DNA of 34,679 nt from an uncultured Bacteroidota bacterium. Its GTDB lineage: Bacteria; Bacteroidota; Bacteroidia; UBA4408. The stretch is from contig CAIMMJ010000127.1 in NCBI GenBank assembly GCA_903842515.1, positions 1 to 34,679 of the forward strand, in the 5' to 3' direction. The first letter of the stretch is position 1; the number at the start of each line of letters is the position of its first letter. A program made the position numbers and the translations under genes. Below are positions 8,419-16,273 of this stretch, one piece after another. Under the pieces are notes generated by a model. It was not told where the DNA came from. It saw nothing but the letters and a program-made list of their open reading frames with translations, and did not search any database.

Positions 8419-9387
8419 ATGAAAAGAGTACTCACAGGAATACAGAGCAGTGGAATTCCGCATCTAGGAAATATTTTAGGGGCAATTGTTCCTGCCATAG
8501 AATTGTCGAAAAAAGAGGGAACAGAATCATTTATTTTTATTGCAGATTTTCATTCATTAACCACAATTAAAGATGCTCCAACAAGAATAAAAAACGTTTA
8601 CGCAGTGGCGGCAGCATGGATTGCATTTGGGTTTGACACTGAAAAAAACTTTTTTTATCGCCAAAGCAAAATTCCACAAGTAACAGAATTAACTTGGTAT
8701 TTAAGTTGTTTTACTCCCTTTCCAATGTTGGCAAACGCCCACTCTTTTAAAGATAAATCAGATAAACTTAGCGATGTAAATGCGGGGCTTTTTGTGTATC
8801 CTGTGTTGATGGCTGCAGATATTATTTTGTATCAGGCCAACGAAGTTCCGGTGGGTAAAGACCAAGTGCAGCATTTAGAAATTACAAGAGACATTGCCCA
8901 ACATTTTAATAATTTATACGGCCAAACGTTTGTTTTGCCAAAGGCAGTGATAGACGAAAATGTAATGATTATACCGGGAACCGACGGACAAAAAATGAGC
9001 AAGTCGTACAATAATTTTATTGATATTTTTCTGCCCGAAAAAGAACTAGAAAAACAAATAAAACTTATAGTAACAGATAGCAAAGAATTAGAAGAATCTA
9101 AGAACCCTGATACATGTAATGTTTTTAAATTGTTTAGCTTAATTGCCGATAATGCATCCATAAAAACCATGAGAGAAAAATACATTGCTGGTGGCTATGG
9201 CTATGGACATGCAAAAAAAGAACTCTTTAATACCATTTTAGAAAAATACAAATTGCAAAGAGAAAAATACAATTATTTGATGCAAAACACCAATGAATTA
9301 GAGGCCCTCTTAAGCATTGGCGAAAATAAAGCAGCTCAAGTTGCTCAAGTAACGTTAACGGATGTACGACAAAAACTAGGTTTTTAA
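8419..9387 (+). CDS. trpS: tryptophan--tRNA ligase
   Basis: TrpS charges tRNA-Trp. The 322-residue protein carries the class I synthetase signatures: HLGN (15-18, the HIGH motif) in GIPHLGNILG and KMSKS (192-196). GIQSSGIPHLGN and YPVLMAADIILYQA are characteristic of bacterial TrpS. Length is normal. It is divergent from rocD and is followed after 6 nt by a DUF952 gene, so the two probably share a transcript. Confidence 0.95.
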   Translation: MKRVLTGIQSSGIPHLGNILGAIVPAIELSKKEGTESFIFIADFHSLTTIKDAPTRIKNVYAVAAAWIAFGFDTEKNFFYRQSKIPQVTELTWYLSCFTPFPMLANAHSFKDKSDKLSDVNAGLFVYPVLMAADIILYQANEVPVGKDQVQHLEITRDIAQHFNNLYGQTFVLPKAVIDENVMIIPGTDGQKMSKSYNNFIDIFLPEKELEKQIKLIVTDSKELEESKNPDTCNVFKLFSLIADNASIKTMREKYIAGGYGYGHAKKELFNTILEKYKLQREKYNYLMQNTNELEALLSIGENKAAQVAQVTLTDVRQKLGF

Positions 9388-9393
9388 AAAAAC

Positions 9394-9723
9394 ATGGAAG
9401 CAACATCCATTATTTATCATTTTGCCACAATAGAAGGGTGGGAAGCACAACAAAAAAATGAGGAATATTTTCCATCTGCTTTTTTGCAAGAAGGATTTAT
9501 TCATTGTTGCACTAAAAATCAATTAGAAGGCGTATTAAAAAGATATTTTAAATCTTCAGACAAGGTTTACTTAATAACCGTAGATACTAAAAAAGTTGTT
9601 GCTCCACTAAAAATAGAACTAGCCAGCAATGGCGATTTTTTTCCTCATATTTATGGTAAGATAAACAAATCTGCCATCGTTAAATCTGAGCTAATTGTTG
9701 TTTGTAATTTTAGATTAAATTAA
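9394..9723 (+). CDS. DUF952 family protein
   Basis: A 109-residue protein matching the DUF952 pattern: IYHFATIEGWEA at the start, EGFIHCCTKNQLEGV in the middle and FFPHIYGKINKSAIV near the end. The fold is thought to be related to ADP-ribosyl transferases or glutathione-linked domains, but no activity is established. The Phe-Ile-His-Cys core and PHIYG are intact. It begins 6 nt after trpS and looks co-transcribed; a link to tRNA charging is not evident. Confidence 0.85.
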   Translation: MEATSIIYHFATIEGWEAQQKNEEYFPSAFLQEGFIHCCTKNQLEGVLKRYFKSSDKVYLITVDTKKVVAPLKIELASNGDFFPHIYGKINKSAIVKSELIVVCNFRLN

Positions 9724-10208
9724 AGAAACAATACTCCGACAAAACGTTTCTGAAGCAAATGTTCTTGATTTGAATTTACGTTAAGAAATGATTTTCTGCC
9801 ACAATAAACATATTGTTAAATTTTAAATACATCTACTCTAAATACTTACTTTATTCTATCTTTTTTGTAAGATTTGCCTATTTAAATTTCTTCTGAGACT
9901 ACTATTTTATTTTTGGTTTAAAAAGAAAGCTTAAAAGACTCATACAACAACAAAATTTGCATGCATTAAAGAAAGAAAAATTATTGTTTGCACACTATTT
10001 TACAATTATTTATTTATCCCGATCGACTATTGCACAATACTTTGGTAATAAAGTGTTTACTTTTGGTAGTGGTTGTAAATGTGTTGATATTAAAACAAAA
10101 TGTAGCTATCAATCCTATTTTTCAACACATAAAACCAGTTTCTTAGTGTATAAAACACACCTATTAATTTTTAAAAATAAATTAGATTTAGACCGTAAAA
10201 TATTTTCA
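9724..10208 (+). other. 485-bp gene-free region before ilvE
   Basis: No convincing gene. The ilvE reading frame stays open for 84 codons upstream of the chosen start, but this part is AT-rich, lacks family similarity and contains promoter-like elements (TATTTTTG at 9908-9915 and TACTTTTG at 10058-10065), so I treat it as non-coding leader. I see no terminator-like hairpin, and no run of branched-chain amino acid codons that would mark an attenuation peptide. Confidence 0.5.
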
Positions 10209-11261
10209 ATGGATTTTAAGATAGAGCTTACTGAAGAATCGAGATTAAATACTGTAGATTTCTCCAACCTTGTTTTTGGAAAAGTTTTTAGTGACCACAT
10301 GCTAGTTGCAGATTTTGAAAACGGAAAATGGAACACTCCCCAAATAAAACCATATGGAAAATTTTTAGTGGCACCTTCAATGTCAGCTCTACACCATGCA
10401 CAAAGTATTTTTGAAGGGCTAAAAGTTTATAAAAATGAAAATGGAGACATATTGTTTTTTAGGCTAGAAGAAAATCAAAAACGATTAAATGTTTCGGCCG
10501 AAAGAATGTGTATGCCTGCCGTTCCAAAAGAAATATTTATACAAGGAATTAAAAAACTAGTAGAAATAGACAAAGCTTTTATTCCTTCTGGAGATGGACT
10601 TTCGCTATATGTTCGGCCTATATATTTTGCAACAGACGAAGCAATTGGGGTAAAAGCGTCGCAGAACTATAGACTAATTATTTTTACCACACCAACAGGG
10701 CCATTTTACTCCGAACCATTAAAAGTAAAAATTGAAACACATTACAGTCGCTCTGCCGAGGGTGGAACAGGATATGCCAAAGCAGCAGGAAACTACGGTG
10801 GTTCATTTTATCCCACCAAAAAAGCAATGGAAGAAGGTTTTCAGCAATTAATATGGACCGATGCAAAAGAAAATAAATACGTAGAAGAATCTGGTGCAAT
10901 GAATTTGATGTTTGCTTTTGATGATGTTTTGGTAACACCAAGCTTAAGTGCCAGCAAACTTGCTGGTATTACAAGAGACAGCATTATTACTCTTGCAAAA
11001 TCATTGGGCATTAAAGTGGAGGAAAGAAATATTTCGGTGGATGAAATTATTGAAAAGCACGAACAAGGAAAACTAAAAGAAGCCTTTGGAGTTGGTACAG
11101 CAGCAGTAATTGCGCCCATTGCAATAATTGGATACAAGGGGCAAACCATAAATTTGCCGGCAATTGCAGATACCAATATTTCTAGAATTATTGCCCTTGA
11201 ACTGCAAAAAATTAGAACTGGGCAAACTGCCGATAAATTTGGGTGGATGGAGAAATTGTAG
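10209..11261 (+). CDS. ilvE: branched-chain amino acid aminotransferase
   Basis: IlvE catalyses the final, reversible transamination in leucine, isoleucine and valine synthesis. Starting at ATG 10209 (MDFKIELTEE) the protein has 350 residues, the usual size of the longer, BCAT-II-like class IV enzymes. FEGLKVYKN (68-76), VRPIYFATDE, and YAKAAGNYGGSF with the likely PLP lysine Lys191 identify it, along with VEESGAMNLMF and GITRDSI further on. An upstream in-frame extension to 9957 is possible but has no similarity to the family and would add 84 odd residues. It is monocistronic as far as can be seen; the rest of the ilv/leu genes are not nearby. Confidence 0.93.
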   Translation: MDFKIELTEESRLNTVDFSNLVFGKVFSDHMLVADFENGKWNTPQIKPYGKFLVAPSMSALHHAQSIFEGLKVYKNENGDILFFRLEENQKRLNVSAERMCMPAVPKEIFIQGIKKLVEIDKAFIPSGDGLSLYVRPIYFATDEAIGVKASQNYRLIIFTTPTGPFYSEPLKVKIETHYSRSAEGGTGYAKAAGNYGGSFYPTKKAMEEGFQQLIWTDAKENKYVEESGAMNLMFAFDDVLVTPSLSASKLAGITRDSIITLAKSLGIKVEERNISVDEIIEKHEQGKLKEAFGVGTAAVIAPIAIIGYKGQTINLPAIADTNISRIIALELQKIRTGQTADKFGWMEKL

Positions 11262-11451
11262 CGTTTTTCTAAACTAATTAATTCTAAAATAAAACATCCA
11301 GCTTAAGTCTTCAGAGAAAATTTAGTTTAACACGGTTTAATTGGCAACACTCTTCACAATTCTGCTTTGTGAAAGCTTTTACGTGCCTTTTGCACTGCGC
11401 CATGGCAACTAAATTATCTTGTAAAAAACTCCAAAAGTGGTTTATTGATAA

Positions 11452-11480
11452 CAAAAAGCTCCGGTAATAATTACCAGAGC
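11452..11480 (-). terminator. intrinsic terminator of tRNA-Cys
   Basis: Read on the minus strand, GCTCTGGTAA-TTA-TTACCGGAGC forms a hairpin with a single mismatch (positions 11458-11480), followed at once by TTTTTG. It begins 4 nt after the CCA end of the tRNA, the expected place for a tRNA terminator. Confidence 0.85.
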
Positions 11481-11484
11481 TTTG

Positions 11485-11558
11485 TGGAGGTCTCGAGCGG
11501 GGTCGAACCGCTGTACAAGGTTTTGCAGACCTCTGCCTAACCACTCGGCCACGAGACC
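11485..11558 (-). tRNA. tRNA-Cys (GCA)
   Basis: On the minus strand a full cloverleaf can be folded: acceptor GGTCTCG/CGAGACC, D-arm stem GCC/GGC, anticodon stem GAGGT/ACCTT with loop CTGCAAA (anticodon GCA), T-arm AGCGG-TTCGACC-CCGCT. The discriminator base is T (U73), an identity element for cysteine tRNAs, and CCA is encoded. The gene is 74 nt with CCA. A promoter lies just upstream and a terminator just downstream, so it is a single-gene unit. Confidence 0.97.
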
Positions 11559-11573
11559 AATTTTTTGAGTTGG

Positions 11574-11601
11574 CAAAACTACTATTTTTTTTAATATCAA
11601 A
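11574..11601 (-). promoter_or_regulatory. promoter of tRNA-Cys
   Basis: On the minus strand TTTG (11598-11601) is followed after 16 nt by TAGTTTTG (11574-11581), close to the Bacteroidota -33/-7 promoter TTTG-N(17-23)-TAnnTTTG; the spacer is one base short of the usual range. The tRNA begins 15 nt after the -7 element, which fits a short leader. Confidence 0.65.
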
Positions 11602-11636
11602 TTTGCAATTGCATTAAAAAGCCTTTAATTTTTATT

Positions 11637-12062
11637 CTAACACATTATTTTATCCACTCTATTGGCGTGTCTTCCACCTTCGAAAGGAATTGCCAAAAAA
11701 GTTTCTACCATTTGTTTGGCAAGTTCTTGGCTTACAAACCTTGCAGGTATTGAAATTACGTTGGCATTGTTGTGTTGCCTAGCCAAAGAGGCTATTTCGT
11801 TGGTCCAGCACAATGCCGCTCTTATTCCTGCATGTTTATTCACGGTCATATTTACTCCGTTTCCGCTGCCACAAATAATAATTCCTAAATCGGCTTGTTT
11901 ATTTTCTATTGCAATTGCCAAAGGATGTGCAACATCCGGATAATCCATACTATTGGTAGAATGCGTTCCAAAATCAATAAATTGGTGCTGTAATTTAAAC
12001 TCTTCTTTCAAGAATTCTTTTAGTTCATATCCCGCATGGTCGGCTGCAATGGCAAGTTTCAT
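11637..12062 (-). CDS. rpiB: ribose-5-phosphate isomerase B
   Basis: RpiB interconverts ribose-5-phosphate and ribulose-5-phosphate in the pentose phosphate pathway. The 141-residue protein shows AADHAGYELK (6-15, with Asp8 and His9), the active-site Cys64 in IICGSGNGV, KHAGIRAALC, and HNNANVISIPAR (97-108), all typical of the RpiB/LacAB family at normal length. The ATG is 12060-12062, one base after the stop of the upstream gene, so they are co-transcribed. Confidence 0.95.
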   Translation of the reverse strand: MKLAIAADHAGYELKEFLKEEFKLQHQFIDFGTHSTNSMDYPDVAHPLAIAIENKQADLGIIICGSGNGVNMTVNKHAGIRAALCWTNEIASLARQHNNANVISIPARFVSQELAKQMVETFLAIPFEGGRHANRVDKIMC

Positions 12063-12063
12063 A

Positions 12064-12543
12064 TTATATTTTAAATACGTTTTTTAAAACTGTTTTTAGC
12101 TTCCATATTTTTGTAAAAGCACTTTCTTTTCTATAGTTCAAGGGTTTTAATTTCCCTTGTATCCTTCCTTCAAACCATTTATCGAAAGGATAAAAATAAT
12201 CTTCTACCCATTTTCCATTACTGTACTTGAAGTACAAAAAATCTGGGTAAAATGTTGTTTTCCTATGCAAAGATTCTAATAACAAATCATCTCCTTCGCT
12301 TGGGTGATAATCAAAATCGAAACAATTTTTGGTGTTCAGCTGCTCAAGAACAAATTTTTCTGTTAAACCCTCCCCAAGGTTTTTGCTTTGGCACTTTGCT
12401 TTTCCATACGTTGGATTTTGTTTTGGATAATGAACCTTTACTTGTAAAGTCCATTTATAGTCAGTATAAGTTTTTTCGTTTTTTTCGTTGCCACTCTTTT
12501 CTTGGCATGTACATAAAATAAATTGATTGACTAAATCGCACAT
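12064..12543 (-). CDS. hypothetical protein
   Basis: A 159-residue protein I do not recognise. The ATG at 12541-12543 (MCDLVNQFILCTC) is preferred over a TTG three codons earlier. The N-terminal part has two closely spaced cysteines (CTC, with another at residue 2) and then a Lys/Glu-rich segment; the middle holds FDFDYHPSEGDDLLLESL and the end is aromatic and basic (KYSNGKWVEDYFYPFDKWFEG). There is no signal peptide or membrane segment. It sits one base before rpiB on the same strand, so it is expressed with it, but nothing suggests a shared task. Confidence 0.7.
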   Translation of the reverse strand: MCDLVNQFILCTCQEKSGNEKNEKTYTDYKWTLQVKVHYPKQNPTYGKAKCQSKNLGEGLTEKFVLEQLNTKNCFDFDYHPSEGDDLLLESLHRKTTFYPDFLYFKYSNGKWVEDYFYPFDKWFEGRIQGKLKPLNYRKESAFTKIWKLKTVLKNVFKI

Positions 12544-12577
12544 ATAAAACAAAAACTTATTTTCAAAAGTAAGGGTT

Positions 12578-13477
12578 TTAAAAACTCAAACTAAAGTTGG
12601 CAGCATAAAAGTTATTAAAAATTATAGGGTTTATTTTTAAACAACTAAGGCTTTTGTTTTTTGAAGTTATTTTGGGGTGATGACTTTTCCAAACCTGTCT
12701 TGCACAGGCATATCCTATGGCTCCTCCAAGCAAAACATCCGAAGCCCAATGGGTGTGTTCTGTCATTCTAGAAATACCAACTAAAGTTGCGGTAGCATAA
12801 GCAATAATGGGCACTAATGGCGTTTGATTGTATTGCATGGCAAAAACAGAAGCAATACTAAAGGCTGCACCTGTATGTCCACTCGGGAAAGCATCAACAC
12901 TTGAACCGCCCCAAATATTTTTCCATTTTGGCCCTGTCCATTTTCCGCCGATTATTTTACTGCTGTAGGCTGCACTTGGTCTTTCTCTGCCACTGAGCGT
13001 TTTTCCTAATCTAATCCATACTCCTGCTTGTATAGTTGCTTCCAGCGCCATTAATCCTGTTTCTACTATTTTTGGTTTTTTAAACACAATGCCTGATAGA
13101 GTATAAACCGCAACAGGAATTATCACATAATTTCCGCCCAATTCTGTTATTTTAGGGCTAACAAATCCTACAAAATTATTGGTGTATATTAGGTTGGTTA
13201 CCTTATCGTCAAGAGGAGGATCAAGAGGAATAAGAGCAAACGAAGTGGCGGTAACTGCCGAACCAATTAGCCATTGTTGTTTGCTGGCGCTAAATGGTGC
13301 AATGGCTTGTTTGTAGAAATTTACAAAAACTTCTTTCGGAAATTGTTTAAGGTAGTGCATTCCTCTGGCAGAATCAACTTTTAATTTTAAGTCTCTAGCA
13401 TTTGATTTATTGGGGAATAAAATTGCTTCAAGAAATAAAAAAAAGCAGAGAATAATATGTTTTCCTTTAAAAATCAT
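12578..13477 (-). CDS. PAP2-family phosphatase, exported
   Basis: A type 2 phosphatidic acid phosphatase homologue of 299 residues with all three signature motifs: K-x6-R-P at 159-167 (KTLSGRERP), PSGH at 198-201, and SR-x5-H-x3-D at 236-247 (SRMTEHTHWASD), including the catalytic histidines 201 and 243. An N-terminal hydrophobic stretch (residues 7-20) acts as a signal peptide or anchor, and several hydrophobic segments (about 70-85, 115-133, 225-236) may be membrane-embedded. The likely substrate is a lipid phosphate such as undecaprenyl pyrophosphate or a lipid A phosphate, in the periplasm; which one cannot be told. Confidence 0.88.
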   Translation of the reverse strand: MIFKGKHIILCFFLFLEAILFPNKSNARDLKLKVDSARGMHYLKQFPKEVFVNFYKQAIAPFSASKQQWLIGSAVTATSFALIPLDPPLDDKVTNLIYTNNFVGFVSPKITELGGNYVIIPVAVYTLSGIVFKKPKIVETGLMALEATIQAGVWIRLGKTLSGRERPSAAYSSKIIGGKWTGPKWKNIWGGSSVDAFPSGHTGAAFSIASVFAMQYNQTPLVPIIAYATATLVGISRMTEHTHWASDVLLGGAIGYACARQVWKSHHPKITSKNKSLSCLKINPIIFNNFYAANFSLSF

Positions 13478-13563
13478 CGTTGATAAAATTTATGCAATAA
13501 AGAAATAAAAAAGAAAGCGATGAAATAAAAATTTAAAATCATTAAAATAGAAACAACTTTGTA

Positions 13564-14127
13564 TTAACCCATGTTCATTTTCTTTTTTTCCTCCCAATCC
13601 TCCCTGCTTATTTTTAACCAATTGCAGTAGATTTCATTCCATTCTGTCCAAGTAAAGTTTCCTATAATTTTTAATCCACATTTTTCTAGCACTCTTACCG
13701 ATTTCAGGTTTTCTACATTAGTTATTCCGTAAACTTCATTGGCATTCAATTGGTTAAAAGCAAAATCTAGTGATGCCTTGGTAGATTCTGTAGCATAGCC
13801 ATTTCCCCAATATTTTTTAATAATTCTGTATCCTACTTCGTAAAAATTTACGTGATTATTTATTGGCTCAGTAATAAATTTTATTCCTGTCCACCCCATA
13901 AAATTTCCTGTTGTTTTTTCTAGCATTGCAAAGCGTCCAACTCCGTTTTCGTGGTATTGCTTCCTTACCAATTCAATTGTTTTTATACATTCTTCAATAT
14001 TTTTTACGGGCTTATTGCCTAAGTATTTGTGCACCTCCGGGTCAGAATCTAATTCAAACATACCTTGTGCATCGCTTAGCTGCAGCTCTCTTAAAATAAG
14101 TCGCTCTGTTTCTAGCAGCAGTTGCAT
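13564..14127 (-). CDS. GNAT acetyltransferase, RimJ/RimL-like
   Basis: A 187-residue GNAT-fold protein. The N-terminus LLLETERLILRELQLSDAQGMF is typical of the RimJ/RimL-type subfamily (acetyltransferase_3), and the acetyl-CoA loop is in KKYWGNGYATES (104-115). VENLKSVRVLEKCGLKIIG (about 139-157) is the usual C-terminal helix and strand. These enzymes acetylate N-termini of ribosomal proteins or small amines; the actual substrate here is unknown. It is divergent from the bacilliredoxin gene. Confidence 0.88.
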   Translation of the reverse strand: MQLLLETERLILRELQLSDAQGMFELDSDPEVHKYLGNKPVKNIEECIKTIELVRKQYHENGVGRFAMLEKTTGNFMGWTGIKFITEPINNHVNFYEVGYRIIKKYWGNGYATESTKASLDFAFNQLNANEVYGITNVENLKSVRVLEKCGLKIIGNFTWTEWNEIYCNWLKISREDWEEKKKMNMG

Positions 14128-14207
14128 AGTTTACTCAGTTTTAAATATCAATTGCAATGATAACTCTTAATCTCGGTTAAAAAAGACAAAGTATAAGAAA
14201 TCATTCT

Positions 14208-14215
14208 TAATTTTG
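14208..14215 (+). promoter_or_regulatory. candidate -7 promoter element for bacilliredoxin (TAATTTTG)
   Basis: TAATTTTG is an exact TAnnTTTG match located 27 nt before the ATG at 14243, in the divergent gap with the GNAT gene. No clear -33 element is present at the proper distance. Confidence 0.45.
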
Positions 14216-14242
14216 TGGCTCATTAAATTAAAAATTAAAAAT

Positions 14243-14659
14243 ATGTATCCAGAACAATTAGTAATACCCATGAAAGGAGAGCTTTCTTCTGTGGGCTTCA
14301 AAGACCTTACCACACCTCAAGAAGTTGATGCTGCAATTAAAGATTCCAAAGGAACTTTATTGGTAGTAGTTAACTCTGTTTGCGGCTGTGCAGCAGGAGC
14401 AGCACGCCCTGGTGTGAAAGAAGCAGTAAATTCTTCACCAAAAAAACCAGATCAATTAACTGCTGTTTTTGCTGGCTTTGATACAGAAGCCACTGCTCAA
14501 GCCAGAAAATATTTTGCTCCTTACCCACCCTCTTCGCCTTGTGTTGCCTTGTTCAAAGACGGTAAACTTGTTCACTTTTTAGAAAGACACCACATAGAAG
14601 GCAGGTCTGCAGCAATGATTTCTGATAACTTAAAAATGGCTTTTGAAGAGTTTTGTTAA
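14243..14659 (+). CDS. BrxA/BrxB-family bacilliredoxin
   Basis: A thioredoxin-fold protein of the YphP/YqiW family, which removes bacillithiol from oxidised protein cysteines. Starting at ATG 14243 (MYPEQLVIPM) it has 138 residues. The active site CGC lies at 47-49 (SVCGCAAGAARPG), and the cis-proline-like PYPPSSPCVALF and the HHIEGR loop are conserved in the family. Whether this organism makes bacillithiol cannot be seen here; no bsh genes are in the window. A strong terminator follows the stop, so it is a single-gene unit. Confidence 0.88.
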   Translation: MYPEQLVIPMKGELSSVGFKDLTTPQEVDAAIKDSKGTLLVVVNSVCGCAAGAARPGVKEAVNSSPKKPDQLTAVFAGFDTEATAQARKYFAPYPPSSPCVALFKDGKLVHFLERHHIEGRSAAMISDNLKMAFEEFC

Positions 14660-14680
14660 AAGCATTTACACTTTTATTAA

Positions 14681-14712
14681 AAACCACCTTGTTTATTCAA
14701 GGTGGTTTTTTT
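14681..14712 (+). terminator. intrinsic terminator of bacilliredoxin gene
   Basis: AAACCACCTTG (14681-14691) and CAAGGTGGTTT (14698-14708) form a perfect 11-bp stem with a 6-nt loop, followed by a T run to 14712, 21 nt after the bacilliredoxin stop codon. This is the clearest terminator in the window. Confidence 0.93.
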
Positions 14713-15322
14713 GTATACACTGTTTTTTTATCACACTTAATTGCTTTACTCAACATCATTAATAACTTAAACAGTAAAGTAAGGGCGGTTATATAATTAA
14801 TTCTAAGAATAACTCACCATTATCGTTCACAATTTTTTAATGTTTATTTATCCACAATTTAACACAGTTGTGAACTTTGCAAATTTTAATGATAATTTTT
14901 TAACCTGATTTTCAACCCTATTCAAAACAAGTTTTCAGCACCAAAAAGCCGATTTTGGTTAATAACCCTGCTCATTTTTTGTAGCTAATTTTGTTGGTGC
15001 TGTAGCAAAAACTTATAAGCAAAACATGTTTTGATTTTTTGACAATAGATATTAACTTTTTGTTAGAATTTATTAGCCTGAAATGAACAAAAAATTTGCT
15101 GAATTAAACATCAAGTTATAAACACTGCAGCAAGAAAACAAGAATGTTAAAATCTAAACTAATTGTTGATTATTAAAGTTTTAGCTATTTTTAAATGTTA
15201 ATAATATGTTGATGAACTTTCATTATTTACTTTTACAAAGGTTTACATAAATATTTATACACTGTTTGAACAGACCATTAACAACAACATAGTTTAATTT
15301 AAAAAAGATATATAATTATTAA
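14713..15322 (+). other. 610-bp gene-free region before nadA with DnaA-box-like site
   Basis: No ORF or RNA gene was recognised. The region is AT-rich and contains TTATCCACA (14848-14856), an exact match to the DnaA box TTATnCACA, centred between GTTCACAA (14825-14832) and its exact inverse TTGTGAAC (14868-14875). One-mismatch boxes occur further on (TTATAAACA about 15117, TTATACACT about 15255). One exact TTATnCACA is expected by chance in a window of this size and composition, so the inverted repeat around it is what makes it notable. The downstream part is the probable promoter region of the nadA run. Confidence 0.45.
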
Positions 15323-16273
15323 ATGGTTAAAAAAGACTTGGATTTATTTGAAGAAATAAAAAATCTAAAAAAAGAAAAGAATGCTGTAATATTGGCCCAT
15401 TATTATCAGAATACAGACATACAGGATGTAGCAGATTATTTAGGAGATAGCTTGGGCCTTGCAATTGCAGCACAAAAAACAGAAGCAGATGTTATTGTTT
15501 TTGCAGGAGTTCATTTTATGGCCGAAACAGCAAAAATTCTTAATCCTTCAAAAAAAGTGTTGTTGCCCGATTTAAAAGCTGGTTGTTCTTTGGCAGATTC
15601 TTGTCCGCCAAACGAATTTAAATTATTTAAAGAAAAACATCCCAATCATTTAGTAATTTCATACATCAATTGCAGTGCAGAAATTAAAGCACTTACAGAT
15701 ATTATTTGCACTTCATCCAATGCTCAAAAAATTGTTGAAAGTTTGCCCAAAGAACAAAAAATAATTTTTGCACCAGATAAAAATTTAGGAAAATACATCA
15801 ACAAACAAACTGGCAGAAATATGATTCTGTGGGACGGCAGCTGCATGGTGCACGAAATTTTTTCGTTAAAACAAATAATGAAATTAAAAGCAGCAAATCC
15901 AACTGCAAAAATTATTGCACACCCTGAGTGCGAAGAACCCGTTTTGGCAGTGGCCGATTTTATTGGCTCTACCACCGGACTATTAAATTATACTATAAAA
16001 GATAGTGCTATGGAGTTTATAGTGGCAACAGAAACGGGAATAATTCATCAAATGCAATTAAAGAGTCCACAAAAGACTTTTATACCTGCACCACCAAACA
16101 ACAACTGTGCATGCAATGATTGCCCTCACATGAAGCTAAATACATTAGAAAAGCTATATTTATGCCTTAAAAACGAAACTCCAGAATTAATAATGGAAGA
16201 AAGTTTAAGATTAAAAGCAGAAAAGCCAATAAAAAAAATGTTGCAGCTATCCATTGAATTAGGAATTGTATAA
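15323..16273 (+). CDS. nadA: quinolinate synthase NadA
   Basis: NadA condenses iminoaspartate with dihydroxyacetone phosphate to quinolinate in de novo NAD synthesis, using a [4Fe-4S] cluster in the cytoplasm. The 316-residue protein has the likely cluster ligands Cys88 (AGCSLADSC), Cys174 (WDGSCMVHE) and Cys267 (CNDCPHM), plus [16 protein letters not shown] near the N-terminus and GSTTGLL. No nadB or nadC is next to it, which is unusual, since nadA is often with them. Its stop is directly followed by the ATG of the repeat protein at 16274 (no gap), so nadA heads a run that continues through the two-component system. Confidence 0.95.
   Translation: MVKKDLDLFEEIKNLKKEKNAVILAHYYQNTDIQDVADYLGDSLGLAIAAQKTEADVIVFAGVHFMAETAKILNPSKKVLLPDLKAGCSLADSCPPNEFKLFKEKHPNHLVISYINCSAEIKALTDIICTSSNAQKIVESLPKEQKIIFAPDKNLGKYINKQTGRNMILWDGSCMVHEIFSLKQIMKLKAANPTAKIIAHPECEEPVLAVADFIGSTTGLLNYTIKDSAMEFIVATETGIIHQMQLKSPQKTFIPAPPNNNCACNDCPHMKLNTLEKLYLCLKNETPELIMEESLRLKAEKPIKKMLQLSIELGIV

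Noticed and set aside
9957-10208. N-terminal 84-codon extension of ilvE
   Set aside because: Open by chance in AT-rich DNA; no resemblance to the aminotransferase family, and it overlaps promoter-like elements. The ATG at 10209 gives the normal length.
11311-11544. Minus-strand 77-codon frame ending in a Cys-rich tail (NCEECC)
   Set aside because: It starts inside tRNA-Cys and runs through the tRNA terminator, so it is not a plausible gene; the Cys-rich tail alone has too little support.
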